NCBI RefSeq assembly: GCF_000015645.1
Contig: NC_008816.1
Span: 806,001 to 870,000, forward strand
DNA from: Prochlorococcus marinus str. AS9601
GTDB taxonomy: Bacteria; Cyanobacteriota; Cyanobacteriia; PCC-6307; Cyanobiaceae
Direction of reading: 5' to 3'
Length of the DNA stretch: 64,000 nt
Shown here: piece after piece, positions 9,288-18,697 of the stretch
How the letters are laid out: each line of letters opens with the position of its first letter
How positions within the stretch are numbered: position 1 is the first letter of the stretch
Notes under the pieces: model-generated
The model's database searches: none
What the model was told of the DNA's origin: nothing
Seen by the model: the letters and a program-made list of their open reading frames with translations, nothing else
Position numbers and translations under genes: made by a program

Positions 9288-9856
9288 TATTTATTATGTT
9301 TTATTCGTTCTATAGGTTTTATAAGTAATAAGAGTGGAAAAAGCATTAAAAAATGATATCCAATCTTACCTAATGAGTATTTACCTAAATTATATAAAAA
9401 TAAATTAAATTGACTGTAAGATATTATTTGTATGAAGTTGTAAAATATTCCAGTTAAATGCATAGCAAATATTGCTATAAATCCATTTTTTAAAAAGTTA
9501 CTAACGTTTAATTTATTTCTAGTGTTTAAATTATCAACTATTTTGATTAATGGATAATAACCTAGTAAATAACCAAAATTTGGGGTTAGTAAATAACCTA
9601 TTGAACCACCTTGATGAAAGACAGGAAATATAAATAGCCCCAAAATTATATATATAGTAAATGCTCTGAAAACAACTTTTTTATGAAATATAAGTGTTAA
9701 TAAAATTATGGTTGGAATTTGCCATGTGATAGGCAACTCAAAATTATTACTAGATTTGTAGATAAAAGGTAGTGGAATATAAACAGGTATCATTGATGTT
9801 ATTACAAGTGATTGAAGACTCACTAGTATCTCAATTAATTTATAAAAATTGAGCAT
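9287..9856 (-). CDS. bioY: BioY-family biotin transporter S component
   Basis: The 189-residue protein has five or six hydrophobic helices and the BioY-like motif GGSIGYLLTPNFGYLLGYY. BioY proteins bind biotin and work alone or with an ECF energising module. No EcfA or EcfT gene is nearby, so it may act solo or with distant partners. The stop overlaps the lspA start. The gene ends a leftward run that begins with pyruvate kinase and is separated from macB by 15 bases. Confidence 0.88.
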   Translation of the reverse strand: MLNFYKLIEILVSLQSLVITSMIPVYIPLPFIYKSSNNFELPITWQIPTIILLTLIFHKKVVFRAFTIYIILGLFIFPVFHQGGSIGYLLTPNFGYLLGYYPLIKIVDNLNTRNKLNVSNFLKNGFIAIFAMHLTGIFYNFIQIISYSQFNLFLYNLGKYSLGKIGYHFLMLFPLLLLIKPIERIKHNK

Positions 9857-9871
9857 TATTATAAATTCTAT

Positions 9872-11104
9872 TTATAAACTTCTTAATGCAACAATTGGAT
9901 CTAATTTAGAAGCTCTTTTAGCAGGTAAAACGCCAAAGATTAAACCTATTGATCCTGAAATGATCATGGTGGAAAAAGTAGTTGTAATTCCCACCGATGC
10001 AGGAAGTGGTGTTATCAGAGATAAAAGAAAAACACCTGATAATCCTGTTGTTGTTCCAATTAATCCTCCAATTGTAGATAAAATCAATGCCTCAATTAAA
10101 AATTGAATTAATATATCTGACTGTTTAGCTCCTATTGCTTTTCTAAGTCCAATCTCTTCAGTCCTTTCGCTTACAGAAACGAGCATAATATTCATGATTC
10201 CTATGCCTCCAACCACTAAAGATACTGCACCAATACCAGCCAGTAAAAAAGTTAGTCCACTTGTTATGTTGGTTACTATGTTCAGCGCATCTTCTTGTGA
10301 TCTAACCGCAAAGTCATCATCTCTGATTATTTTATGTCTTTGCCTTAATAAGTTAGTAATCTGAAATTTAGCGGCACTAGTTGCATTTTTATTTATCGCT
10401 TCAACACTAATGAAGCTTAAACTTACTCCATATGTCGGGTCCTTCCCTGTAATCCTATTTACCATGGTGGTTAATGGAATATAAGCATTTTTGTCTTGAT
10501 TGCTCCCAAATACAGCACCTTTGGGCTTTAATATTCCGATAATTTCATAAGTATGGTCTTTAATTCTGATTTTTTTTCCAAGTGATGAAGATTTATCTTT
10601 GAAAAATTCCTCTTTCAGATCAGGTCCTATCACAACATAACTTCTTGCACTATTAACATCACTTTTTGATAAAAATCTACCTTTATCTACTTCAAAGCTT
10701 CTTACTTCAAGAAATTCAGGAGTAACTCCAGCAATTGATATATTTAAACTTTTAGAATTTGATTGCACTATTTCGTTAGCAGAGATTTGAGGGGCTACTT
10801 TTTTAACTGTTGGGACTTGATTTCTTATTGCTATTGCATCTTCTAAAACTAAGTTTTTAGGAAATGAAATACCTCTTCTTCTTGTGTCATTATTTCCGGG
10901 AACAATGAATAAAACATTGGCGCCTAAATTACTTAATTGGTTTTTTGCTAATGTTTGAGCACCTCTACCAAGTCCAACAAGTGTAATAACTGAGGCATTT
11001 CCTATAATTATTCCAAGCATTGTTAGCGAACTTCTCAATTTGTTCGAAACTAAAGTTTTTGTTGCCATGCCTAAGGCTTCTTTTATTGAAATATTCCTAG
11101 ACAT
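9872..11104 (-). CDS. ABC transporter permease, MacB/FtsX type
   Basis: The 410-residue protein has the MacB layout: an N-terminal membrane helix (RSSLTMLGIIIGNASVITLV), a large extracytoplasmic MacB_PCD domain, then three C-terminal helices. The conserved signature VSERTEEIGLRKAIGA precedes the last two. Partner ATPase and membrane-fusion genes are not in this window. The substrate could be a lipid, glycolipid or small molecule, and cyanobacterial DevC is a relative. The start overlaps the pyk stop by 8 bases, so translation may be coupled. Confidence 0.88.
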   Translation of the reverse strand: MSRNISIKEALGMATKTLVSNKLRSSLTMLGIIIGNASVITLVGLGRGAQTLAKNQLSNLGANVLFIVPGNNDTRRRGISFPKNLVLEDAIAIRNQVPTVKKVAPQISANEIVQSNSKSLNISIAGVTPEFLEVRSFEVDKGRFLSKSDVNSARSYVVIGPDLKEEFFKDKSSSLGKKIRIKDHTYEIIGILKPKGAVFGSNQDKNAYIPLTTMVNRITGKDPTYGVSLSFISVEAINKNATSAAKFQITNLLRQRHKIIRDDDFAVRSQEDALNIVTNITSGLTFLLAGIGAVSLVVGGIGIMNIMLVSVSERTEEIGLRKAIGAKQSDILIQFLIEALILSTIGGLIGTTTGLSGVFLLSLITPLPASVGITTTFSTMIISGSIGLIFGVLPAKRASKLDPIVALRSL

Positions 11105-12887
11105 ATTTATATTTATCTATTGCATCATCATCTTCAATTTGTCCCATGTATATAACACCTTCATTAAGCTGGAGGGTAATAAGATCGCCATTACTGATTT
11201 GATGATTATCCATATTCTCTAAATTACAAATTGTAGAAATCTTTTTATTATTTTTATTAAAAAAGGCGTAAACATCATTTACATTTTGGTTTGTAACAAT
11301 GCCGGCAATATTTTTACTCAGTGGAATATTTTTCATTAATTCCTTGGGAACAAATAATATTTCTCCTGGGCAAATTAAGGATATATCAAGATTATTTTTA
11401 ATTATCCTTGCTTTACCTGTAACACCGATTTCCCCTATTGAAATTCCTCTTGATACAATCTTTCTTACTAAACCGACTTTTATTAAATCTGTAGAGCCGC
11501 TAATTCCTGTTAATGTACCTGCGGTTTGAACTACTAAATCTCCTTGATTTAGGATGCCCATCTCTTGAGCAATTTGCATAGCTAAACTAAAAGTCTTTGC
11601 TGTTCTTTCATCATTTTTAACTACTATTGGGGTAACTCCCCAAACAAGTTGCAATCTTCTCGCTACACTTCTTTCTGTAGTAGTTGCCAAGATAGGTGTT
11701 GGAGGTCTGAACTTACTTACATTTCGAGCGGTAGAACCTGATTTAGTTAAAGGGATTATAGCTCCTGCATCAAGTTGTCTAGCTATATTGCTTACTGCTG
11801 CACTAATAGCATTTGGGATCGTACTGGGTAAGTGGCTTTCAATAGCCTTAAGTGGATAATCCCTTTCAATTCTTCTTGCTATGGTTGCCATCGTTTCAAC
11901 TGCCTCTACAGGATAATCGCCAACTGCAGTTTCGTTTGAAAGCATTACAGCATCTGTACCATCCAGAATTGCATTTGCAACATCACTAACTTCGGCCCTA
12001 GTTGGTCTTGGATTAGAAGCCATAGAATCAAGCATTTGAGTCGCTGTAATTATTGGGATACCTAATGAATTAGCTTTTCTTATTAACTCCTTTTGTAGAA
12101 GAGGAACTTCTTCAGCAGGCATTTCTACTCCCAAATCACCTCTTGCAACCATAACCCCATCACATAAGGGTAAAACTGTATCGATCTGATCAATTGCTTC
12201 AAATTTTTCTATTTTTGCGACTACCGGAGTTGAATGCCCATTTGTGTTTATTAAATCTTTTATCTCATTTATATCGGATGGATTTCTTACGAAACTTAGT
12301 GCTATCCAATCAACTCCTACAGATAAACCAAATTTTAAATCCTCTTTATCCTTTTCTGTTAATGCTTTTACTGATAATTGAACATCTGGAAAATTAACAC
12401 CTTTATTGTTTGAAAGAACCCCTCCTACAGTTACCATGCACTCCAGATTATTAGCTTTTGTATCAACTTTTTCTACAATCATTTCTATTTTTCCATCATC
12501 TAAAAGTATTCTTTTCCCTTCGCTAACTTCTTGAGAAAGTTTGTCGTAGGTAACATTTGCAATAGTATTTGTACATTCGACTTCATTTGATGTAAGCGTA
12601 AATTTATCGCCTTTTTTAACTTTTACTGGCCCATCTTTAAAGCGTCCTAATCGTATTTTAGGTCCTTGAAGATCTTGCAATATTCCAATATCTATATCTA
12701 ACTTTTTTGATACTTCCCTTATGGTTTTTATTCTCTCAGCATGATCTTTATGATCTCCATGTGAGAAATTTAATCTGAATGTTGTTACTCCAGCTTTAAT
12801 TAAATTTGTAATTATCTCTTCAGATTGGGTCGCAGGGCCAATAGTTGCTACTATTTTTGTTCTTCTTTTTAAATCAATATTCGACAT
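11097..12887 (-). CDS. pyk: Pyruvate kinase with C-terminal extra domain
   Basis: At 596 residues it is about 120 longer than the minimal enzyme. The N-terminal part shows ATIGPAT, TFRLNFSHGDH, the K/Mg-site region ARGDLGVEM and the active-site signature VAKIEKFEAID. The last 110 or so residues form the PEP-utilising mobile-domain-like extension seen in cyanobacterial and Bacillus pyruvate kinases (GVTGKARII, CPGEILFVP). It makes pyruvate and ATP from PEP and ADP. It is first in a leftward unit with macB. Confidence 0.97.
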   Translation of the reverse strand: MSNIDLKRRTKIVATIGPATQSEEIITNLIKAGVTTFRLNFSHGDHKDHAERIKTIREVSKKLDIDIGILQDLQGPKIRLGRFKDGPVKVKKGDKFTLTSNEVECTNTIANVTYDKLSQEVSEGKRILLDDGKIEMIVEKVDTKANNLECMVTVGGVLSNNKGVNFPDVQLSVKALTEKDKEDLKFGLSVGVDWIALSFVRNPSDINEIKDLINTNGHSTPVVAKIEKFEAIDQIDTVLPLCDGVMVARGDLGVEMPAEEVPLLQKELIRKANSLGIPIITATQMLDSMASNPRPTRAEVSDVANAILDGTDAVMLSNETAVGDYPVEAVETMATIARRIERDYPLKAIESHLPSTIPNAISAAVSNIARQLDAGAIIPLTKSGSTARNVSKFRPPTPILATTTERSVARRLQLVWGVTPIVVKNDERTAKTFSLAMQIAQEMGILNQGDLVVQTAGTLTGISGSTDLIKVGLVRKIVSRGISIGEIGVTGKARIIKNNLDISLICPGEILFVPKELMKNIPLSKNIAGIVTNQNVNDVYAFFNKNNKKISTICNLENMDNHQISNGDLITLQLNEGVIYMGQIEDDDAIDKYKYV

Positions 12888-12948
12888 ATATAGATAATAT
12901 TGCTAGATATAAATAAATTTACCATACCCAAAGTTAGTTATTTAAGTC

Positions 12949-13278
12949 ATGGATTTTAAAACTTATCAGAAAAAAGCTAGAGAAACAGCACAATATCCAG
13001 ATTTAGGTTCAAATAATATTTATCCAACTCTTGGTTTAGTGGGAGAGGCTGGTGAGGTGGCAGAAAAAGTGAAAAAGGTTATAAGAGATAAAAATGGAAT
13101 ATTTGACTACGATTCAAAATTAGGTATTAAAAAAGAGTTAGGAGATGTTTTGTGGTATGTATCAAATCTTTGTACAGAATTAAATTTCAATTTAGAGGAT
13201 GTTGCATTGCAAAACCTTGAAAAATTAAAATTAAGAGCTGCTAAAGGCAAGATAAGAGGTTCAGGAGATGATAGATAA
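12949..13278 (+). CDS. MazG-family nucleotide pyrophosphohydrolase
   Basis: This 109-residue single-domain protein has the EExxE-type metal site GEAGEVAEKVKK and the downstream ELGDVLWYVSNLC motif, where Glu and Asp bind magnesium. It hydrolyses nucleoside triphosphates to monophosphates; the particular substrate is unknown. It is short compared with the two-domain E. coli MazG. It stands alone between divergent pyk and convergent yggT, which ends two bases away. Confidence 0.88.
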   Translation: MDFKTYQKKARETAQYPDLGSNNIYPTLGLVGEAGEVAEKVKKVIRDKNGIFDYDSKLGIKKELGDVLWYVSNLCTELNFNLEDVALQNLEKLKLRAAKGKIRGSGDDR

Positions 13279-13280
13279 AT

Positions 13281-13559
13281 TCAGCTATAACCTAAGCTTG
13301 CATACTGTAGATTTGTAATTAAATTTTGAATAACATTTAAAAGTAAAAAAGCTAACAAAGATGAAATATCAAATCCACCTATTGGAGGGATAATACCTCT
13401 AAAAATGTTTAAATAAGGATCTGTGATAGAAGTTAATGCAGATAAAACACCGTTACTCCAATCAATACCTGGAAACCATGTAAGTAAAATTCTAATTATC
13501 AATATGAAAGAATAAATTGATAAAGTTTGACCCAGAACTGCAAAAATCTCAGATAGCAT
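13281..13559 (-). CDS. YggT-family membrane protein
   Basis: The 92-residue protein has two hydrophobic segments flanking the family motif DPYLNIFRGIIPPIGGFDISS, which is clear here. YggT/YlmG proteins are linked to cell division and nucleoid distribution in cyanobacteria and plastids. It follows scpB, a chromosome segregation gene, by 38 bases on the same strand. That placement fits a shared role in chromosome and division biology, though this is only inference. Confidence 0.92.
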   Translation of the reverse strand: MLSEIFAVLGQTLSIYSFILIIRILLTWFPGIDWSNGVLSALTSITDPYLNIFRGIIPPIGGFDISSLLAFLLLNVIQNLITNLQYASLGYS

Positions 13560-13597
13560 TATCTTGTCGTAATTTAATACATCCTAACATTTACTTA

Positions 13598-14140
13598 TTA
13601 TTGCTGCTTATTGTTACCGCTTCCTATATTTGAGAGATATTCATTACTTACTGCAAAAGTTTGAAAAAACTTTTCTGATAATGATAGCCAATACGATCTA
13701 CCATCTTTTTGCTTCCGTTTGACGATGAATTTCTTTTCTATTAATTCTTTAATATGATCATAAGCACCTGAACCTCGAAGAAGTATAAGATCCGATTGCA
13801 GGATCTTTTTTTTGATCGCAATAGTTGCCAATGTCCTTAATTCGGATGTTTTCAAATCAGAAGGCAGTAAATCATCGACGAATTCATTTAGACTAGATTT
13901 TAATTCGAGAGAAAAACAGTTATTTACTGCATTTAATTCAATAGCTGAGTTGGGATTAGAGTATTTATTTTTTAGATCTTTAATTGCGTCATTTATTGAG
14001 TTTATATCAGAATTAGTAATTTCTGAAAGATCCTTTTTTGTTATTGGTCTGCCCTTTAAATATAGAACAGCTTCAACTTTAGTAACTAGATCTATATCAG
14101 ATATTGGCGTGGTATTTAGATCAGATTGATTGATTTTAAT
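13598..14140 (-). CDS. scpB: Segregation and condensation protein B with a non-ATG start
   Basis: The frame open from 14164 down to 13598 encodes a ScpB winged-helix protein: VEAVLYLKGRPITKKDLSEI near the N-terminus and LRGSGAYDHIKELIEKKFI near the C-terminus. No ATG, GTG or TTG occurs before the conserved N-terminal domain. The only TTG, at 13855, would remove half the protein. The best start is ATT at 14140 (MKINQSDL), nine bases after AGGAAAG. ScpB acts with ScpA and SMC in chromosome condensation. The start call is inferred; 180 residues result. Confidence 0.75.
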   Translation of the reverse strand: MKINQSDLNTTPISDIDLVTKVEAVLYLKGRPITKKDLSEITNSDINSINDAIKDLKNKYSNPNSAIELNAVNNCFSLELKSSLNEFVDDLLPSDLKTSELRTLATIAIKKKILQSDLILLRGSGAYDHIKELIEKKFIVKRKQKDGRSYWLSLSEKFFQTFAVSNEYLSNIGSGNNKQQ

Positions 14141-14170
14141 TACCGAAATCTTTCCTAATTTACCTTAAAT

Positions 14171-15712
14171 TTAATCTGATGCACCAAGGAACAATCTATA
14201 TGTATCGTTTTGAGTTTCATCCCAGAATTTATAACCTAGAATTTTTACAAATTTATTCCACTCTAAAATCTCATTTTTATCGATCAAAACTCCAATGACA
14301 ATTTTCCCTACATCAGCTCCATAATTCCTGTAGTGAAATACGCTTATAGACCAATTAGATTTCATATTATTTAAGAAGTTTATTAATGCGCCAGGCCTTT
14401 CAGGAAACTCAAATCTGTATAAAAGCTCAATAAAGTTTTTATATTCCATCTCTTTAAAATCCCTTGGTAATCTTCCACCTACCATATGTCTGAGATGATT
14501 TTTAGATAATTCATCATCACTTATGTCAATAAATGAGTACTCAGAATTTCTAAATACATTTAATAAATTTTTTTTATCATTTAAACCATAGACTTGAACC
14601 CCTACAAATATCTGTGCATTCTTAGAATTCGACATCCTATAGCTAAATTCTGTTAGATTTCTATTATCAAGTAACTTACAAAAATCAATTAGACTACCAG
14701 CACGTTCAGGAATTTCAACAGCCATCATTACTTCTTTGCACTCTCCAAGTTCTGCTCTTTCTGCTACAAATCTAAGCCTCTCAAAATTCATATTTGCACC
14801 ACATGCAATCGCAACCATTTTTCTATTTGAATGATTCGAATTTAAAATATCTTTTTTCATTCCCGCTATTGATAAGGCCCCTGCGGGCTCTAATATGGAT
14901 CTAGTATCCTCAAAAACATCTTTTATAGCAGCACAGATTTCGTCAGTATTAACCCTAATCATCTTATCTATATATTTTCTACCAATATCAAAAGTATTTT
15001 TACCAATTTTTTTTACCGCTACTCCATCTGCAAATTGACCTACAGAAGGTAGTTCCACAATTTTTTCTTCTTCCAATGATTTAGTCATAGCGTCAGCATC
15101 TTCAGGTTCTACACCAATTATTTTTACTTCTGGCCATATTTTTTTAACGTATATGGATATTCCTGATATCAATCCCCCACCACCTACAGCAATATAAATT
15201 GCATAAGGTTTTTCCTTAAGCTGCTGTTCAAGTTCTATAGCTATAGTTCCTTGTCCTGCTATTACTTCTGGATCATCAAAGGGATGAATAAAGCATAAAT
15301 TTCTTTCTTGGCTAATCCTTATTGCCTCTTTGTATGTTTCATCATAGTTGTCACCATATAATATAACTTTTGCTTTTAAACTTTTTACTGCATTAACTTT
15401 TACTATAGGTGTGGTAACGGGCATTAATATGGTTGCTTGGCAATTTAACTTAAGGGCACTAAGTGCAACCCCTTGGGCATGATTTCCAGCACTAGAAGTA
15501 ATTACTCCCTGAGCAAGCTGTGAATTAGTTAGCTTACTCATTTTGTTATATGCACCTCTTATTTTGAATGAAAATACATCCTGAAGATCTTCTCTTTTTA
15601 GAAAAACTTCATTATTAAGTGTGTTACTTAAATTATGAGCTTTCTCTAGTGGTGTTTTTTTTGCAACTTCATAGACTTCAGCTTGAAGTATTTTTTCAAA
15701 ATAATCATTCAT
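14171..15712 (-). CDS. ilvA: Threonine ammonia-lyase (biosynthetic threonine deaminase)
   Basis: The 513 residues match the biosynthetic enzyme. The N-terminal PLP domain has FSFKIRGAYNKM with the cofactor lysine, SSAGNHAQG for phosphate binding and the glycine loop VGGGGLISG. Two ACT-like regulatory segments follow (EIPERAGSLIDFCKLL and EFPERPGALINFL), typical of isoleucine feedback control. It makes 2-oxobutanoate from threonine for isoleucine. It ends 30 bases before scpB and is divergent from dxs. Confidence 0.96.
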   Translation of the reverse strand: MNDYFEKILQAEVYEVAKKTPLEKAHNLSNTLNNEVFLKREDLQDVFSFKIRGAYNKMSKLTNSQLAQGVITSSAGNHAQGVALSALKLNCQATILMPVTTPIVKVNAVKSLKAKVILYGDNYDETYKEAIRISQERNLCFIHPFDDPEVIAGQGTIAIELEQQLKEKPYAIYIAVGGGGLISGISIYVKKIWPEVKIIGVEPEDADAMTKSLEEEKIVELPSVGQFADGVAVKKIGKNTFDIGRKYIDKMIRVNTDEICAAIKDVFEDTRSILEPAGALSIAGMKKDILNSNHSNRKMVAIACGANMNFERLRFVAERAELGECKEVMMAVEIPERAGSLIDFCKLLDNRNLTEFSYRMSNSKNAQIFVGVQVYGLNDKKNLLNVFRNSEYSFIDISDDELSKNHLRHMVGGRLPRDFKEMEYKNFIELLYRFEFPERPGALINFLNNMKSNWSISVFHYRNYGADVGKIVIGVLIDKNEILEWNKFVKILGYKFWDETQNDTYRLFLGASD

Positions 15713-15828
15713 ATATATATTTTTAGCATTAATTATTAATCTAATAAAACATTACATGATCTATTTCAAAAAAAATACTCATTTTGCACCTCGGCGTTTT
15801 AGATTATATAGATGCCAATTTTTGTTAA

Positions 15829-17718
15829 ATGCTTTTAAGTGAGTTAAGTCATCCAAATCAACTTCATGGCTTAACAGTTTCACAATTAGAGGAAATTGCT
15901 TGTCAAATTAGAGAAAGACATCTTCAGGTAGTATCTACTAGTGGTGGACATCTTGGTCCTGGATTAGGTGTGGTTGAGTTGACATTGGCTCTATATCAAA
16001 CTCTCGATCTTGATTTTGACAAAGTTGTTTGGGATGTAGGACATCAAGGTTACCCTCATAAATTAATTACAGGACGTTTCAGTCAATTTGATTCTCTAAG
16101 GCAACAAAATGGAGTCGCTGGATATTTAAAAAGAAGTGAAAGTAAATTTGATCATTTTGGTGCTGGACATGCAAGTACATCTATTTCTGCTGCTTTAGGA
16201 ATGGCAATAGCGAGAGATAGAAAAGGTGAAAATTATAAATGTGTTGCTGTTATTGGAGATGGAGCACTAACTGGAGGAATGGCATTAGAAGCTATAAATC
16301 ATGCAGGTCACTTACCAAATACTCCTTTAGTTGTAGTATTGAACGATAATGACATGTCTATTTCACCTCCTGTTGGAGCCCTTTCATCGTACTTAAATAA
16401 GGTAAGAGTTAGTCCACCATTGCAATTTTTGTCCGATAGTGTTCAAGAAAGTGTAAAAAATATACCCTTAATTGGTAAGGATATCCCAGAAGAACTCAAA
16501 AATATTAAAGGAAGTGTTAGACGACTATCTGTGCCTAAGGTTGGAGCTGTTTTTGAAGAACTTGGATTTACATATATGGGTCCAATTGAAGGTCATGATA
16601 TTGCTAATTTAATTAAGACCTTTAACGCAGCCCATAAACTTAAAAGACCTGTACTTGTTCATGTTGTCACAACAAAAGGGAAGGGATACCCATATGCAGA
16701 AGCCGATCAGGTTGGATATCATGCACAGTCTGCATTTGATCTTACAACTGGGAAATCTATTCCATCAAAGAAACCTAAACCTGTTAGTTATAGTAAAATT
16801 TTTGGTCAAACCTTATTAAAAATATGTGAGCAAGATAGCAAAGTCATTGGTATCACAGCTGCAATGGCTACAGGTACTGGTTTAGATATATTGCAAAAAA
16901 ACATCCCTGATCAATATATTGATGTAGGAATAGCAGAACAACATGCAGTTACTCTTGCGGCAGGAATGTCTTGCGATGGTCTTAAACCTGTTGTAGCTAT
17001 TTATAGTACTTTTCTTCAACGTGCCTTTGATCAATTAATTCATGATGTAGGGATACAAAATTTACCTGTATCATTCGTACTTGATAGAGCTGGGATAGTT
17101 GGAGCTGACGGTCCTACTCACCAAGGTCAGTACGATATCAGTTATATGAGATCTATACCTAATTTTGTATTGATGGCTCCAAAGGATGAGTCTGAATTAC
17201 AGAGAATGTTAATAACTTCAATAAACCATAATGGTCCTACAGCTCTAAGAATACCAAGAGGCTCTGGATTAGGAGTAGCTGTAATGGATGAGGGTTGGGA
17301 ACCTATGAATATAGGCGAAGCTGAAATACTTGAAGAAGGAGAAGATATTTTAATTATTGCTTATGGTTCAATGGTCGCATCAGCAATCGAAACAGCAAAG
17401 ATATTAAAAAATATGAACATTAATGCATGCATTGTTAATGCGAGATTTGTTAAACCTCTTGATAAAAATCTTATTATGCCTCTAGCAAGTAGGATTCAAA
17501 AAGTTGTAACTATGGAAGAAGGAACTTTAATAGGTGGTTTTGGTTCCGCGATAGTTGAACTATTTAACGATAATGAAATAAACATTCCTGTATACAGAAT
17601 AGGTATTCCTGATGTTTTAGTTGATCATGCTTCACCTGATCAGAGTAAAGAAAAATTAGGGCTTTTGCCTGATCAGATGGCAGATAAAATTATTAAGAAA
17701 TTTAAGTTAGTTATTTAA
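15829..17718 (+). CDS. dxs: 1-Deoxy-D-xylulose-5-phosphate synthase
   Basis: This 629-residue thiamine diphosphate enzyme carries the TPP motif [18 protein letters not shown] (about 146-163) and the catalytic glutamate in [15 protein letters not shown]. It also has the transketolase C-terminal domain. It joins pyruvate and glyceraldehyde-3-phosphate in the first step of the MEP isoprenoid pathway, which supplies carotenoids and the chlorophyll phytyl tail. The ATG at 15829 precedes [12 protein letters not shown], typical of cyanobacterial Dxs. It has its own promoter region opposite ilvA. Confidence 0.98.
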   Translation: MLLSELSHPNQLHGLTVSQLEEIACQIRERHLQVVSTSGGHLGPGLGVVELTLALYQTLDLDFDKVVWDVGHQGYPHKLITGRFSQFDSLRQQNGVAGYLKRSESKFDHFGAGHASTSISAALGMAIARDRKGENYKCVAVIGDGALTGGMALEAINHAGHLPNTPLVVVLNDNDMSISPPVGALSSYLNKVRVSPPLQFLSDSVQESVKNIPLIGKDIPEELKNIKGSVRRLSVPKVGAVFEELGFTYMGPIEGHDIANLIKTFNAAHKLKRPVLVHVVTTKGKGYPYAEADQVGYHAQSAFDLTTGKSIPSKKPKPVSYSKIFGQTLLKICEQDSKVIGITAAMATGTGLDILQKNIPDQYIDVGIAEQHAVTLAAGMSCDGLKPVVAIYSTFLQRAFDQLIHDVGIQNLPVSFVLDRAGIVGADGPTHQGQYDISYMRSIPNFVLMAPKDESELQRMLITSINHNGPTALRIPRGSGLGVAVMDEGWEPMNIGEAEILEEGEDILIIAYGSMVASAIETAKILKNMNINACIVNARFVKPLDKNLIMPLASRIQKVVTMEEGTLIGGFGSAIVELFNDNEINIPVYRIGIPDVLVDHASPDQSKEKLGLLPDQMADKIIKKFKLVI

Positions 17719-17720
17719 AA

Positions 17721-17744
17721 TTTTATAAATAAATATTTATAAAA
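17721..17744. terminator. AT-only hairpin between dxs and psaK stops
   Basis: TTTTATAAAT at 17721-17730 and ATTTATAAAA at 17735-17744 form a perfect 10-bp stem with a 4-base loop. It lies between the convergent dxs and psaK stop codons, and its right arm covers the psaK stop. The symmetric A/T runs could serve both directions. The stem has no G-C pairs, so it would be weak. Confidence 0.5.
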
Positions 17745-17997
17745 CACCTCGTGAGGCTAATCCTAAGATTGCTCCAATTCCGAAAATATGACCTAGGCAA
17801 TTAGCACCTACAACTGATGCGTGACTTAAACCACCATAGAATTTTGAATTAGGTATTTCAAAACCTTCATTAGGTTTTCTTATTGTTGCTCTAGCAATTG
17901 CATAAGCAAAAACATTACATGCAATCATTACGACGGCACACTTTGGAGACCAAGAAAAAGTTGCTGGATCTGCAGCTGCAAATAATGTAGTAAACAT
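17737..17997 (-). CDS. psaK: Photosystem I subunit PsaK (subunit X)
   Basis: The 86-residue protein has two membrane helices, one near CAVVMIACNVFAYAIA and one near LGHIFGIGAILGLASRG, joined by a short basic/acidic loop. This is the PsaK topology. PsaK sits at the edge of photosystem I, binds chlorophyll and helps energy transfer from antenna or between monomers. The N-terminal TTLFAAADPATFSWSP resembles a short leader. It is the last gene of a leftward block. Confidence 0.93.
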   Translation of the reverse strand: MFTTLFAAADPATFSWSPKCAVVMIACNVFAYAIARATIRKPNEGFEIPNSKFYGGLSHASVVGANCLGHIFGIGAILGLASRGVL

Positions 17998-18029
17998 AAA
18001 AAATCGTTATTTTCATATATTCTCTAATA

Positions 18030-18060
18030 CTTTTACCCAAAAAACACAAAATTGTAAAAG
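18030..18060 (-). other. Hairpin between DUF3593 gene and psaK
   Basis: CTTTTAC (18030-18036) and GTAAAAG (18054-18060) form a perfect 7-bp stem with a 17-base loop. It sits just after the DUF3593 stop and 33 bases before the psaK start. No T run follows on the minus strand, so it is either a weak terminator or part of the psaK leader. Confidence 0.3.
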
Positions 18061-18063
18061 GTC

Positions 18064-18399
18064 TTAAGAGTTGTTTACTTCTAAGCTATTTAACAAGTTT
18101 GTAAATCCAAACAAAATAACAAAATCACTTAGAGTTAGGAAGGCTTCTGCAAAGCCATGCAGGAGGTCAACCTCAACAAGGGTTTTATCATAGTAATTAA
18201 GTGTGAAGATAGATACTAATATAGTTATGAATACGAATAAAACAGTTAAGGAAAAGCCTGTTTTTACAAAATTATTAACAGATTTGATTTTATATAAGTA
18301 AAACAAAAATATTGCATATGGAATTATTGATACTGCAAACAATAATGTGTTATCAATAGAACCTAATTTCTCTATAAATTTAAAAAATAAATCATTCAT
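18064..18399 (-). CDS. DUF3593 membrane protein
   Basis: The 111-residue protein has three hydrophobic segments (residues about 16-37, 46-67 and 84-103) with the motif DLLHGFAEAFLTLSDFVILFG between the last two. I recognise this as DUF3593, found in cyanobacteria and plants. The start overlaps the end of the DUF2499 gene by 8 bases, so the two are probably translated together. The function is unknown; the phylogenetic range suggests a thylakoid or plastid-related role. Confidence 0.8.
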   Translation of the reverse strand: MNDLFFKFIEKLGSIDNTLLFAVSIIPYAIFLFYLYKIKSVNNFVKTGFSLTVLFVFITILVSIFTLNYYDKTLVEVDLLHGFAEAFLTLSDFVILFGFTNLLNSLEVNNS

Positions 18400-18694
18400 A
18401 AGTCTCTTCTCCTCTAAAAATCTTTATAGCAGCTAAGGCTAATGTTGAATTTCCTATAAATGTAAATATTCCTTGAAGTGATACTAGACCGTATAGATTT
18501 TCTTGATTGTCATAAATATGCCAGGTAATAGCGCACATAGCTCCTATTAAGTTAGGAACCATAGCTAAGCTTAACCAAAAAAATAAATTGTATTTTTTAT
18601 ATTTAGAAATTTTGTTTATAACAAAGATGGTAAATATCCATTCAATGACCGAAGAGATGTGAATTAACCAAGTTCCAAATGAAAGTTCGTGCAA
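18392..18694 (-). CDS. DUF2499 membrane protein
   Basis: The 100-residue protein has three hydrophobic segments and the family-like stretches SFGTWLIHISSVIEW and GAMCAITWHIYDN. Histidines at residues 2, 12 and 59 lie close to membrane segments. DUF2499 proteins occur in cyanobacteria and plastid-bearing eukaryotes. The start lies 3 bases after the peroxiredoxin stop and the end overlaps DUF3593. The order prxQ, DUF2499, DUF3593, psaK suggests one photosynthesis-related unit. Confidence 0.82.
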   Translation of the reverse strand: MHELSFGTWLIHISSVIEWIFTIFVINKISKYKKYNLFFWLSLAMVPNLIGAMCAITWHIYDNQENLYGLVSLQGIFTFIGNSTLALAAIKIFRGEETYE

Positions 18695-18697
18695 AAT

